This document shows, one piece after another, positions 35,418 to 44,228 of a DNA stretch of 64,000 bases. The notes below the pieces were generated by a model. It was not told the DNA's origin. It ran no database searches and was given only the letters and a program-made list of their open reading frames with translations. The position numbers and the translations under genes were made by a program. The stretch is from an uncultured Lachnospiraceae bacterium (lineage in GTDB: Bacteria; Bacillota; Clostridia; Lachnospirales; Lachnospiraceae): NCBI GenBank assembly GCA_947564735.1, contig CANOEC010000002.1, forward strand, positions 1 through 64,000, written 5' to 3'. Position 1 is the first letter of the stretch. Each line of letters starts with the position of its first letter.

Positions 35418-35501
35418 TTTTCCACATGTTTTCACCCATTATTTTATAAAAATCCATTCAATATGTCAAAGAAATCCCCAATTTCCACATAGTTATCCAC
35501 A
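35418..35501. promoter_or_regulatory. Cluster of DnaA-box-like 9-mers
   Basis: TTTTCCACA (35418-35426), ATTTCCACA (35481-35489) and the consensus TTATCCACA (35493-35501) lie in the same orientation. No replication genes are near. The rest of the 521-base gap 35227-35747 is AT-rich and holds the nfo promoter region. Confidence 0.4.
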
Positions 35502-35629
35502 ACGACAGCTCTGTCATATTATGATGACTCACTTTCCTTTTTTGACAAAAAGAATTGTCATTTTCGGTTTTTTATATCATTTATTTGTAAATTTTCTTTT
35601 TTTCCTAATGAAAGCTGTCAATAAATGTT

Positions 35630-35684
35630 GTATAATATTTTCACGTAAGTCAATAGATTTTGTAGCTTGACGTAGTAAGTCAAT
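35630..35684 (+). promoter_or_regulatory. Possible nfo promoter and direct repeats
   Basis: TATAAT lies near 35631-35636 without a good -35. Two copies of GTAAGTCAAT (35645-35654, 35675-35684) stand 30 bases apart downstream of it, a possible operator. Confidence 0.4.
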
Positions 35685-35747
35685 CAACATTTTGTACCAC
35701 AATGACTATCAGTCCGCAACGGACTGATACCCTGAAAGGAGTTTGCC

Positions 35748-36614
35748 ATGAAGCCCAAATTAGGTTCCCATGTCGGCATGAGCGGTAAAGAAATGATGCT
35801 TGGTTCCGTAAAAGAAGCCATATCTTACGGTGCTGACACATTTATGTTATACACAGGCGCGCCACAAAACACAAAACGGAAGGATATTTCCGAATTAAAC
35901 ATCGCCCCGGCGTGGGAATGTATGCGCGCCAACAATATTGAAGATTTCGTCGTACATGCCCCATACATCATCAATCTTGGAAATACTGTCAATCCTGCTA
36001 CCTATGAAATCGCCGTGGATTTTCTCGCCTTAGAGATTGAACGCACGGTTGCCATGGGTGCGCATATTCTGATTCTGCACCCCGGCGCACATGTCGGCGC
36101 AGGAGCCAGCGCAGGGATTGACCGGATTGCTCAAGGACTAAACGCCGTACTGACCAAAGAACAGGAATGCTATATCGCGCTGGAGACTATGGCTGGGAAA
36201 GGTTCTGAGATTGGCAGAAATTTCGAGGAGCTTGCCGCCATTTATGACAAGGTTGTCCATAGCGACAAACTGCGCATTTGCATGGATACATGCCACTTAA
36301 ATGACGCCGGTTACGATATCGTAAATGATTTCGACGGTGTAATTGACCAGTTTAATCAATTGATTGGAAAGGACCAGATTGCGCTGTTTCATATCAACGA
36401 CAGCAAAAATGAACGGGGCGCCGGCAAAGACCGTCATGCCAACATCGGCGACGGAACGATTGGCACAGATGCACTGCGCTATATCGTCCATCATCCCGAC
36501 TTTATCAGCCTTCCTAAAATATTGGAGACACCCTATATCCCGTCATTGACTGAACCAGACAAGAAGGTTGCTCCTTATAAAGAAGAGATTGCGCTGTTGC
36601 GGCAACCTCAATAA
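35748..36614 (+). CDS. nfo: Endonuclease IV (deoxyribonuclease IV)
   Basis: The 288-residue protein is an AP endonuclease family 2 TIM barrel. Zinc-ligand blocks are visible: [67 protein letters not shown] and ILETPY. It cleaves DNA 5' to abasic sites in base excision repair. AAAGGAG lies seven bases before the ATG. It is convergent with the helicase gene. Confidence 0.95.
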   Translation: MKPKLGSHVGMSGKEMMLGSVKEAISYGADTFMLYTGAPQNTKRKDISELNIAPAWECMRANNIEDFVVHAPYIINLGNTVNPATYEIAVDFLALEIERTVAMGAHILILHPGAHVGAGASAGIDRIAQGLNAVLTKEQECYIALETMAGKGSEIGRNFEELAAIYDKVVHSDKLRICMDTCHLNDAGYDIVNDFDGVIDQFNQLIGKDQIALFHINDSKNERGAGKDRHANIGDGTIGTDALRYIVHHPDFISLPKILETPYIPSLTEPDKKVAPYKEEIALLRQPQ

Positions 36615-36641
36615 AAAAATCGTCGCCCGGCAGCGACGATT
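36613..36641 (-). terminator. Intrinsic terminator of the helicase gene
   Basis: On the minus strand AATCGTCGC and GCGACGATT pair around a six-base loop and are followed by a run of T. A second hairpin, GAGAATGC-TTC-GCATTCTC (36644-36662), lies between it and the helicase stop. Confidence 0.8.
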
Positions 36642-36693
36642 CAGAGAATGCTTCGCATTCTCCTTGAATGATTTACGCTGTTGCAATTTCCTG

Positions 36694-39087
36694 CTACAGC
36701 CATTCATCCCAGAACCGTTCTATGCGATGACCTATACGGTCAACAGTAACAATTTCATAATGTTGCCACTCTCTCGGAAATAATTTCTGGTATGCAGACG
36801 TCAGGAACCGCTCATCCAAAAGCGCCACGATTCCAAAATCCTCCACGGTACGGATGACCCTTCCTGCCGCCTGCAGCACCTTGTTCATACCGGGATAACG
36901 ATAGGCATAATCAAAGCCGCTCTCCCCCCAGCCATCAAAGTATTGCTTCAGAAGTTCTCTCTCATTGCACACCTGCGGAAGGCCCGTACCAATAATAATC
37001 GCTCCAATCAGACTATCATTCTTCAAATCAATTCCTTCGCTGAATATCCCGCCCATCACGCAAAAACCAAGCAGACTCCTTTCTTCCTCGATTTCTATCT
37101 CCATCTGAATCATGGCGTTTAAATCACAGTCTTCATTTCCGGTAAACCTGCTTAAGAAATCTTCTCTCGCCTGCTCATTCATGTAATCTTCCTGCACGAT
37201 GCACTCCACAGCTCCGTCCGCATTAAAATAGTGCATATAGATATCATAGGTTGTTCTAAGAAAAGCATGTGACGGAAAGAACAGCATATAATTTCCGTGT
37301 CTTTGCTGCACCGTCTCATGAATATAGGAAGCAATCCTGTAATATTCCTCATCGCTCCTGCGCGTATACTTGCTGGTTACATCGCTTCCAATATATAACC
37401 CCATCTTCTCCGGACGAAAGACAGACTTCGCATACACTTCATAATCGTCCGCCTCTCCACCGAGAAGCTTCTTATAATATTGTATTGGAAGAAGGGTCGC
37501 AGAAAACAGAATTGTACTTCTTCCCCGCATCATACATTCCTGCAGATTTTTTGCAGGATTCACACAGAAAAGCTTCAAAATAAAGCTGCCGTCCGATTCC
37601 AGTTCCGAATATGTCACATAGTTCTCGTCCACGAGTTCATACATTTCCAGAAAATGTGATACTTCAAAATAAAAATCAAGAATTTCTTTGCGCACCGGAC
37701 TGTCTTCATGGTCTTCCAGATAATCATCAATCGCCGCACTAAGCCTTGTGAGCGCACGCACGAAAGGGTCGATGTACTCCTCTATTTTATAATTTTCACA
37801 CTCTCTTTTCAGTGCAAGCAGCTCTTTATTGCATTTATCAAGATTCTTTACTATCCGCTCATCATACGCTCTGACGGTTTTCTTTAATTCCAGAAAGTCT
37901 TCCTTGCAAAGCGTTGCACTGTACATGCTCCTGCCCCTCTCCACGAGATTATGCGCTTCGTCAATGAGGAAAATATACTCCCCGCGACTCCCCTCCGAGA
38001 AAAATCTCCTCAAATATACATGTGGGTCAAAGACATAGTTATAGTCGCATATGACGGCATCAGAGAACAGACTCATATCCAGACACATTTCAAACGGGCA
38101 CACCCTATGCCTCTTGGCATATTCCTCTATCACATCCCGGCGATACGTGTCTTCATGGGTGAGTAAATCGTATATCGCGTCGTTAATCCTGTCGTAATGC
38201 CCCTTGGCGTACGGGCAATATTCCGGATTGCACTCCGTTTCCTCCATAAAGCATATCTTATCCTTAGCCGTCAGTATCACGCTCTTAAGCTTCAGCCCCC
38301 GTTCCCGCAGCAGGGCAAATGTGTTGTCTGCCACCGTGCGCGTAATCGTCTTCGCCGTCAAATAGAATATCTTCTCGCACATTCCCTCGCCCATAGCCTT
38401 TACGGCAGGAAAAACCGTAGAGATCGTCTTGCCGACTCCGGTAGGCGCTTCAATAAAAAGCTTCCGCTTATGATAAATTGTCTGATACACATAAGTAACC
38501 AGCTCCTTCTGCCCCTCTCTATAGGCAAAAGGAAATTGCAGCATTTTAATAGATTCCTTTCTAATTTTCTGCCAGTCAAAAGAATAATCCGCCCACTTGC
38601 GATACTGCTTCATAACGCTCAAAAACCATTCCTGCAGTTCCACAAATGTAAAGTCAAAGTGAAAATATCGTATTTCTTCCGTTTCAATATGACAATAAGT
38701 CATGCGCACACGGATTTCCTGCAGACCGTTCTGCTGCGCATAAATGTAGGCATAGCATTTCGCCTGCGCCAGATGTACCGGTACGGCATCTTTCATCTTC
38801 TTCACATCCCGGAAAACACCCTTAATTTCATCTATTGTTATGATCTCCTGCTGTGTGATAATACCGTCGGCACGCCCCTCCACGACAATCTTGTACTCTC
38901 CTGCATCATAAACATATTTAAGCCCTACCTCCGCCTGATATTCCGGTCCCATACGCCGTTGTATCATACGGTGGATTCTGCTTCCCTCCTGCATGGCGTT
39001 CTCGGTCGAAGCCGCCCTTCGATTATCAATATCACCGGAGCGCAGAATAAACTCCACAAGACTCCTGACGGAAATACGAATCTCCAT
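36694..39087 (-). CDS. Rad3/DinG-type helicase with PD-(D/E)XK domain
   Basis: The 797-residue protein has an N-terminal nuclease-like domain with VEGRADG (about 69-75) and IDEIKG (about 85-90), the pattern of Cas4/RecB-type PD-(D/E)XK nucleases. A superfamily 2 helicase of the XPD/DinG type follows: Walker A EAPTGVGKT (213-221), iron-sulfur cysteines at about 279, 286, 291 and 330, DEAH at 376-379, and helicase C-terminal motifs (QAAGRVIRT). It probably unwinds and processes damaged or branched DNA. GGAAAATT precedes the ATG. It is monocistronic and convergent with nfo. Confidence 0.9.
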   Translation of the reverse strand: MEIRISVRSLVEFILRSGDIDNRRAASTENAMQEGSRIHRMIQRRMGPEYQAEVGLKYVYDAGEYKIVVEGRADGIITQQEIITIDEIKGVFRDVKKMKDAVPVHLAQAKCYAYIYAQQNGLQEIRVRMTYCHIETEEIRYFHFDFTFVELQEWFLSVMKQYRKWADYSFDWQKIRKESIKMLQFPFAYREGQKELVTYVYQTIYHKRKLFIEAPTGVGKTISTVFPAVKAMGEGMCEKIFYLTAKTITRTVADNTFALLRERGLKLKSVILTAKDKICFMEETECNPEYCPYAKGHYDRINDAIYDLLTHEDTYRRDVIEEYAKRHRVCPFEMCLDMSLFSDAVICDYNYVFDPHVYLRRFFSEGSRGEYIFLIDEAHNLVERGRSMYSATLCKEDFLELKKTVRAYDERIVKNLDKCNKELLALKRECENYKIEEYIDPFVRALTRLSAAIDDYLEDHEDSPVRKEILDFYFEVSHFLEMYELVDENYVTYSELESDGSFILKLFCVNPAKNLQECMMRGRSTILFSATLLPIQYYKKLLGGEADDYEVYAKSVFRPEKMGLYIGSDVTSKYTRRSDEEYYRIASYIHETVQQRHGNYMLFFPSHAFLRTTYDIYMHYFNADGAVECIVQEDYMNEQAREDFLSRFTGNEDCDLNAMIQMEIEIEEERSLLGFCVMGGIFSEGIDLKNDSLIGAIIIGTGLPQVCNERELLKQYFDGWGESGFDYAYRYPGMNKVLQAAGRVIRTVEDFGIVALLDERFLTSAYQKLFPREWQHYEIVTVDRIGHRIERFWDEWL

Positions 39088-39170
39088 AATTTTCCTTCTA
39101 ACCTTTTCTTTTCAATCATATCCACCAACAGGCTGACATCCTGTCACTTCACCTATCATTTTATCTACAC

Positions 39171-39214
39171 AAAAACTCCCCATCTAAGATATTACGCTAT
39201 CTTAAATAGGGAGT
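39171..39214 (-). terminator. Intrinsic terminator of the HPr-like gene
   Basis: On the minus strand a 17-pair stem (ACTCCC...GGGAGT and TAAGATA/TATCTTA, with two G-U pairs) is followed by TTTTT. Confidence 0.85.
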
Positions 39215-39245
39215 CAATGTGTCGTCTCTGTTCCGGATTATATGA

Positions 39246-39470
39246 TTAACATGCCACTGCATATTTTCTGAGAAATTCCTCGAAATCAGCATCATAACCG
39301 TTATAGGAAACGGTCAGAATCTGATTAAAATTAAGTCCTAACACACCTATGATTGATTTCGCATCTACTATAAATCTATTGTAGGAGATGTCTACGTCAA
39401 AGATGCATTTTGTTGCAGCGTTAACAAAGTCCTTCACTTCATCCGGTCTTAATTTGATTCTGTGTTGCAT
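39246..39470 (-). CDS. HPr-like domain protein lacking the active His
   Basis: The 74-residue protein has the size and fold pattern of the PTS carrier HPr (KDFVNAATKCIFDVDISYNRFIVDAKSIIGVLGLNF, with the conserved VDAKSI-G-L block around the regulatory-Ser position). The active-site GLHARP region is replaced by RIKLRPDE. It cannot accept phosphate on His15 but keeps the Ser46-like site, as in Crh. A regulatory role is likely. AAGGTGAAT precedes the ATG; the longer frame to 39515 has no site. Confidence 0.75.
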   Translation of the reverse strand: MQHRIKLRPDEVKDFVNAATKCIFDVDISYNRFIVDAKSIIGVLGLNFNQILTVSYNGYDADFEEFLRKYAVAC

Positions 39471-39714
39471 AACATTCACCTTCCTTTTCCATTTATGTAT
39501 GCATAAAGCACACATAGAAAAATTGTTAACTTTCTCCTCATTTGAGATGATTATACTCCTTTATCAATATTTGTAAAGAGTCAGTTTTGTTCCTAATAAA
39601 AAACAATTTTGCTCTATTTTATCAACCTTACCAAGATATTTTGAACCCCAAAATAATTTTTGTGAATTCTGTCTATTATCTTGTTCTTTACACAAATTAC
39701 ATGTCACAATTTAT

Positions 39715-40569
39715 TCATTTTTGACTAAATTCAACCATATATTCTTGGAAGCGTAACGGCAGCATCTGCCTCTGCAAACGTTCATTTCTGCGCTCTGCAA
39801 TTGCTATCGTCTTATGAAAAAGTGTAAATAAATCCTGATAAGCAAGCTCCTTATCCGACCATACCAATGATTTTTCGTCAAACCCTTCCACACCTGAAAT
39901 AAGATACCAGTCCCCCTTTGCCGGATGCACACCAAAAACCGCTCTCTTCTCGTCATGAATCATGAAGTTCTCCGTTGCCAGTCTGTCTGCAAAATGCGGC
40001 ATCAGAAAAGGCACCACATGATTCTCCGGTCCGATTTTTGCATACAGGATTCCCTGCTCAAGTTCCTGAAACCTTATAAACTCCAGTTCATGATGTACCT
40101 CGTTCGCCGTCCGCCTAGCCAGTTCAAAAGTCTTGAGCACATACGGATTGCGCAGATTCTCCATCGTGTGTCTGCCGTTCCCGCCGCTTCTGGCGCTTCT
40201 CTTTACAGTGCTTTTTTCTCCCGCATCGCTTACACCATTGTTACACTGTCCGGTGATTCCATCCACAATCGTATGATAGACCGCATCCCCTTTCGTCTTA
40301 TCGTAAGAAGCTGCCGCACGACAAATCGTTCCATACACCTCTTCCCCCAGCCGACTCTTAAGCGTACGCACCACCTTATCATTCTTGCCCAAATCCGGTC
40401 GGCTATACAAATATTCTGCAAACAATCTGTAGTTCTCCTCTTCGCCCACCTGTACGTGAAGATGCTCATGTCCCTCCCTTAAGGCATACGCATCATAGAC
40501 TGCGGTGAAAATCCCCTCCAGAGAATCTTCGCAGATAATATATTTTTCTTGCATACCATTCGTCTCCAA
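39715..40569 (-). CDS. TIGR03915-type DNA metabolism protein
   Basis: The 284-residue protein starts YIICEDSLEGIFTAVYDAYALREGHEH and contains VRTLKSRLGEEVYGTICRAAASYDKTKGDAVYHTIVDGI, RNPYVLKTFELARRTANEVHHELEFIRFQEL and YAKIGPENHVVPFLMPHFADRL. These are typical of TIGR03915, usually found next to a radical-SAM partner, as here. The role is inferred as DNA repair or modification. The start is either 40569 or 40554; GGAG is spaced better for the second. It follows the partner by 30 bases. Confidence 0.85.
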   Translation of the reverse strand: METNGMQEKYIICEDSLEGIFTAVYDAYALREGHEHLHVQVGEEENYRLFAEYLYSRPDLGKNDKVVRTLKSRLGEEVYGTICRAAASYDKTKGDAVYHTIVDGITGQCNNGVSDAGEKSTVKRSARSGGNGRHTMENLRNPYVLKTFELARRTANEVHHELEFIRFQELEQGILYAKIGPENHVVPFLMPHFADRLATENFMIHDEKRAVFGVHPAKGDWYLISGVEGFDEKSLVWSDKELAYQDLFTLFHKTIAIAERRNERLQRQMLPLRFQEYMVEFSQK

Positions 40570-40599
40570 TCTCCGCCATCAATATCTGCCTCTCACGAA

Positions 40600-41943
40600 T
40601 TAGGAAATACTGCGATATCCCTGTTCTCCGAGAATCATTCCGTCATCAAATAAAGAGGTCTGTCTATACACCGTTCCATCCGCCAGAAAGGGCAGCCGCT
40701 CCCCCTTCCCCATCTGATTCTGATACGTCAGGCTGCGAACAATATACTCCTCGTCTATCTTTGTCGGATACATCATCCTGCCGTTACATGTAATAAAATA
40801 CAGTGCACGTTTTAGGACAATCCCCATCTTCTTCAAATCCTCAAATGTCAATGGACCGAACCGCCTTGCCGCGATAATACGCTTTGCGCTCTTGACTCCT
40901 ATTCCGGGAATGCGCAGAAGCAGTTTGTAATCCGCCCGGTTAATCTCTACCGGAAAAATCTCTAAATGTCTCACTGCCCAATCCGCCTTCGGGTCAATCG
41001 CCATATTGAAATTCGGTCTCTCCACCGTCAGCAGTTCCTCTACCTTAAAATCATAGAAACGCAGAAGCCAGTCTGCCTGATAAAGCCTGTGTTCTCTTAA
41101 AAGCGGCGGCCCGCTGGTAAGCGCCGGAAGGTCTTTATCCTCGTTCACATTCACAAACGCTGAGTAGTAAACCCTCTTTAATGAAAATTTGTCATACAGA
41201 TTCTCCGCCACTGACATAATCTGATAATCACTCTCCGGAAGCGCACCCACAACCATCTGGGTGGACTGTCCCGCTTCACAGAAATGCGGCGCATGTCTGT
41301 ATAATGTAAGTTCGTTCTTATTCTCCGTGATGCCGTTCTGAATCTGGCGCATCGGTTTCAGTATATTCCGGCGATGTTTGTTCGGCGCCATCTCCCGCAG
41401 TCCATCCGCCGTCGCCATCTCCAGATTCACGCTCATACGGTCCGCCAGATAGCCCGCCCGCTGTATCAGCAGCGGATCCGCACCCGGAATTGCCTTCACA
41501 TGAATATATCCCTGAAATCGGTGTATCGTACGCAGCTTATGGACCGTCTCACAAATCAGCTCCATCGTATAATTCGGGCTGTACAAAATACCGGAGCTTA
41601 AGAAAAGTCCTTCGATATAATTGCGTCTGTAAAATTCCATAGTCAGTTCGCAAACCTCGTCGGGTGTGAAAGATGCCCTCGGCACATCGTTTGATTTCCT
41701 GTTTATGCAGTATTTGCAGTCGTAAATACATTCGTTCGTAAACAATATCTTCAATAGTGAGATGCACCTGCCATCCGCCGCAAAGCTGTGACAAAGTCCT
41801 GCCGCCACCGTATTGCCAATGCCTGTACCGTCATTTCTGCGGTTCGACCCACTGGAACTGCATGACACATCATATTTCGCGGCATCCGAAAGAATCCTCA
41901 ATTTATCCATCACCGACATTTGTGGCGAAATTCTGACTTCCAT
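40600..41943 (-). CDS. TIGR03916 putative DNA repair radical-SAM protein
   Basis: The 447-residue protein has the radical-SAM cysteine motif C-IYD-C-KY-C at residues 72, 76 and 79. A barrel region with CEAGQSTQMVVGALPESDYQI follows. The C-terminal helix-hairpin-helix DNA-binding region has LLLRIPGIGVKSAKRIIAARRFG. This matches TIGR03916, a putative DNA modification/repair family paired with TIGR03915. A LexA-like box (42068-42083) lies about 125 bases upstream, hinting at damage induction. The substrate is unknown. Confidence 0.9.
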   Translation of the reverse strand: MEVRISPQMSVMDKLRILSDAAKYDVSCSSSGSNRRNDGTGIGNTVAAGLCHSFAADGRCISLLKILFTNECIYDCKYCINRKSNDVPRASFTPDEVCELTMEFYRRNYIEGLFLSSGILYSPNYTMELICETVHKLRTIHRFQGYIHVKAIPGADPLLIQRAGYLADRMSVNLEMATADGLREMAPNKHRRNILKPMRQIQNGITENKNELTLYRHAPHFCEAGQSTQMVVGALPESDYQIMSVAENLYDKFSLKRVYYSAFVNVNEDKDLPALTSGPPLLREHRLYQADWLLRFYDFKVEELLTVERPNFNMAIDPKADWAVRHLEIFPVEINRADYKLLLRIPGIGVKSAKRIIAARRFGPLTFEDLKKMGIVLKRALYFITCNGRMMYPTKIDEEYIVRSLTYQNQMGKGERLPFLADGTVYRQTSLFDDGMILGEQGYRSIS

Positions 41944-42067
41944 ACTATTACAAACTCCTCTTTAGGCTCATTCCACGTCAATATCCACCCATATAATTCC
42001 AAGTGCTAATACCCATTGCCTGTCATTTCGTTTCTTCTATCATAAACCATCCCTACAGATAGCAATA

Positions 42068-42083
42068 CAGAACGTACGTTCTG
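42068..42083. promoter_or_regulatory. LexA/DinR-box-like palindrome
   Basis: CAGAACGTACGTTCTG is a perfect 16-base palindrome fitting the Firmicute SOS box GAAC-N4-GTTC. It lies between the repair pair and asnA. On the minus strand a TATGAT -10 stands about 25 bases beyond it. The 351-base gap 41944-42294 has no other recognised feature. Confidence 0.65.
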
Positions 42084-42294
42084 TCGTAAATGTATCTTAC
42101 CATACCGAAAGCAATATTGCAATCCCTTTTAGAACATTTGTTTGTTTTTGTCTGAATTATTCTAAAAGAAACACTTGATTTCTGTTGGAAAAAGCAGTTA
42201 AATAAAAGTAAATTTGGTAAATTTGCTTTGCAAATTAACTATACGGGTTTTGCATGGCAACACCTTCCCTACATTATATAAAGTGAGGTTTCTT

Positions 42295-43305
42295 ATGGAT
42301 AATTTAATGATTCCCAAAGATTACAAATCAGCGCTGAATCTGCATGACACACAGATTGGCATCAAGACCGTCAAAGACTTTTTTCAGGTTCTGCTTGCGG
42401 AAGAGCTGCGCCTTCTGCGCGTGTCTGCGCCGCTGTTTGTGGATCCGGCTTCCGGGCTCAATGACAACTTAAACGGCGTAGAACGTCCGGTTGCCTTTGG
42501 CATCAAGGAGCAGAATGATGCACAGGCTGAAATCGTGCATTCTCTCGCCAAATGGAAGCGCATGGCTTTACAGAAATACGGTTTTGTCCATGGAGAAGGA
42601 TTATATACAGATATGAGCGCCATCCGCCGCGATGAGACGACGGACAACATCCATTCCATCTATGTGGATCAGTGGGATTGGGAAAAAATCATTTCCCGTG
42701 AAGAACGCTCAATAGACTACTTGAAGGAAACCGTCATGTCTGTCTACAAAGTTTTGCGTAAAACAGAAAAATACATGGCAATACGCTACGATTACATCAC
42801 GGAAATATTACCCCACGATATCTTTTTTATCACCACGCAGGAGCTGGAAAACATGTTCCCCGATTATACGCCAAAGGAACGTGAATATTACATAACGAAG
42901 GCAAAGGGCGCTGTCTGCCTCATGCAGATCGGAGATTTACTTGAGTCCGGCGTCAAGCACGATGGCCGTGCCCCGGACTACGACGACTGGACATTAAACG
43001 CTGACATCCTCGTCTATTATCCCGTACTGGATATTGCGCTGGAACTGTCTTCCATGGGTATCCGGGTAGACAGAAAAGCGCTGCTTGAACAGCTTGACAA
43101 GGCCGGATGTCCCGAAAGAGCAGAACTTCCTTTCCAGAAGGCTGTATTAAATGAAGAGCTTCCTTTTACCATCGGCGGCGGTATCGGTCAGTCCCGTATC
43201 TGTATGTTCTTCCTGCGTAAGGCCCATATCGGCGAAGTACAGTCATCTCTCTGGCCTGAGGATGTAACAAAAGAAGCGCTGGCACACGGAATCCAACTGC
43301 TGTAA
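42295..43305 (+). CDS. asnA: Aspartate-ammonia ligase
   Basis: The 336-residue enzyme belongs to the class II-synthetase-like AsnA family, which makes asparagine from aspartate, ammonia and ATP. Blocks include VSAPLFVDPASGLNDNLNGVERPVAF, AEIVHSLAKWKRMAL, MSAIRRDE, SIYVDQWDWEKII, KGAVCLMQIGDLLESGVKHDGRAPDYDDW and LPFTIGGGIGQSRICMFFLRKAHIGEVQ. Length matches the family (about 330). The start is set by GAGG six bases upstream; a longer frame to 42214 has no site. It is monocistronic with its own terminator. No T-box was seen upstream. Confidence 0.96.
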   Translation: MDNLMIPKDYKSALNLHDTQIGIKTVKDFFQVLLAEELRLLRVSAPLFVDPASGLNDNLNGVERPVAFGIKEQNDAQAEIVHSLAKWKRMALQKYGFVHGEGLYTDMSAIRRDETTDNIHSIYVDQWDWEKIISREERSIDYLKETVMSVYKVLRKTEKYMAIRYDYITEILPHDIFFITTQELENMFPDYTPKEREYYITKAKGAVCLMQIGDLLESGVKHDGRAPDYDDWTLNADILVYYPVLDIALELSSMGIRVDRKALLEQLDKAGCPERAELPFQKAVLNEELPFTIGGGIGQSRICMFFLRKAHIGEVQSSLWPEDVTKEALAHGIQLL

Positions 43306-43484
43306 TGCCGGTTATGATTGGGCAGCTACTTAGACGTCAATTATCAGAAGAGGAATCTGATTTTGAACATGCAGAAGGTCCTACGATACACTCTTTTCCG
43401 AACCGGTCAAAGTACATATCTGTGAAAACCTGTTCATTGGCCTTCATCAACTTATGTAAACTATTTCTGTTTAACGCCTACAAA

Positions 43485-43523
43485 AAAACTGCGGATAGAT
43501 ATCTTCTTTAGTCCGCAGTTTTT
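43485..43523 (+). terminator. Intrinsic terminator of asnA
   Basis: AAAACTGCGGA (43485-43495) pairs with TCCGCAGTTTT, followed by T. It lies 180 bases past the asnA stop. Confidence 0.85.
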
Positions 43524-43556
43524 CAATGTTCCTTATGACATATTTTTTCCTGTCCT

Positions 43557-43928
43557 TTAAAACTGAAGCGCCTCCGCCGTCTCAGCATTCCGGAACTCAT
43601 GTTTCTCATAATATCCAATCAAGGCGCCGTCCGCATCCCGCAGCGCCACGATATAGGCATCTTTATTCTGCTTGTCATTATGATACGTATACATGATATT
43701 GTTCTGTACGCTTTCCCCAAACCACGCCAGCACTTTTTTAATGATTTCGCAGGATTTTTCATTATGGCAGTCAAAAATACTTTGCCCCACAAGCTTTACC
43801 CCGCCATGTTTTGCATACCTCTCAATCGCCGCCGGATTCATATAAATAATCTCATGCTCCAGATTGCAGATAACTACCGCGCATCTGTCCTGCTCTATGA
43901 TACTCCGAAAATATTTTGTCAAATCCAT
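43557..43928 (-). CDS. Single PAS-domain protein
   Basis: The 123-residue protein is almost entirely one PAS domain: DLTKYFRSIIEQDRCAVVICNLEHEIIYMNPAAIERYAKHG...GQSIFDCHNEKSCEIIKKVLAWF...DKQNKDAYIVALRDADGALIGYYEKHEFR. It has no output domain, so it would act as a small sensor binding a partner or ligand. AAGGAGG precedes the ATG at 43928. It follows a thioesterase remnant by 22 bases. Confidence 0.85.
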   Translation of the reverse strand: MDLTKYFRSIIEQDRCAVVICNLEHEIIYMNPAAIERYAKHGGVKLVGQSIFDCHNEKSCEIIKKVLAWFGESVQNNIMYTYHNDKQNKDAYIVALRDADGALIGYYEKHEFRNAETAEALQF

Positions 43929-43950
43929 ACCTTTCCTCCTTATCACGACG

Positions 43951-44151
43951 TTAAAACCCTTCCGTCCTACGCTGCTTACGCATTTCACGTCTCTTGATTC
44001 CGGCTTCCCACTCCGCCTTTTCCGATTCTGTTTCTACAATAAGTCCGGGAACCTCTATGGGTTTTCCCTCCGCATCAATCGCAACAAAAATCAAATACGC
44101 TCTGTTAATAGGCTTCCTGATACCATCCAGACTCTCCACATAAGTAGCTAC
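43951..44151 (-). pseudogene. C-terminal remnant of an acyl-CoA thioesterase
   Basis: About 66 codons read VATYVESLDGIRKPINRAYLIFVAIDAEGKPIEVPGLIVETESEKAEWEAGIKRREMRKQRR. This is the conserved end of hotdog-fold acyl-CoA thioesterases (usually about 150-170 residues). An in-frame TGA stands just upstream, and the N-terminal hotdog core is missing between here and gltD. Confidence 0.8.
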
Positions 44152-44228
44152 CCTTCATGCGTCCTGCTTCCTTATGAAATTCAGTTCATCCTTCCCGGCT
44201 CACTTCTTCCCTTCTTGTGCATCTTCAT

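Noticed and set aside
35400-35510. Replication origin
   Set aside because: Only three boxes, and no dnaA, dnaN or gyrase genes nearby.
42084-42294. T-box leader for asnA
   Set aside because: No specifier stem, T-box sequence or terminator was found in the interval.
43305-43511. 68-codon ORF directly after asnA
   Set aside because: It has no ribosome binding site, runs into the asnA terminator and resembles nothing known.
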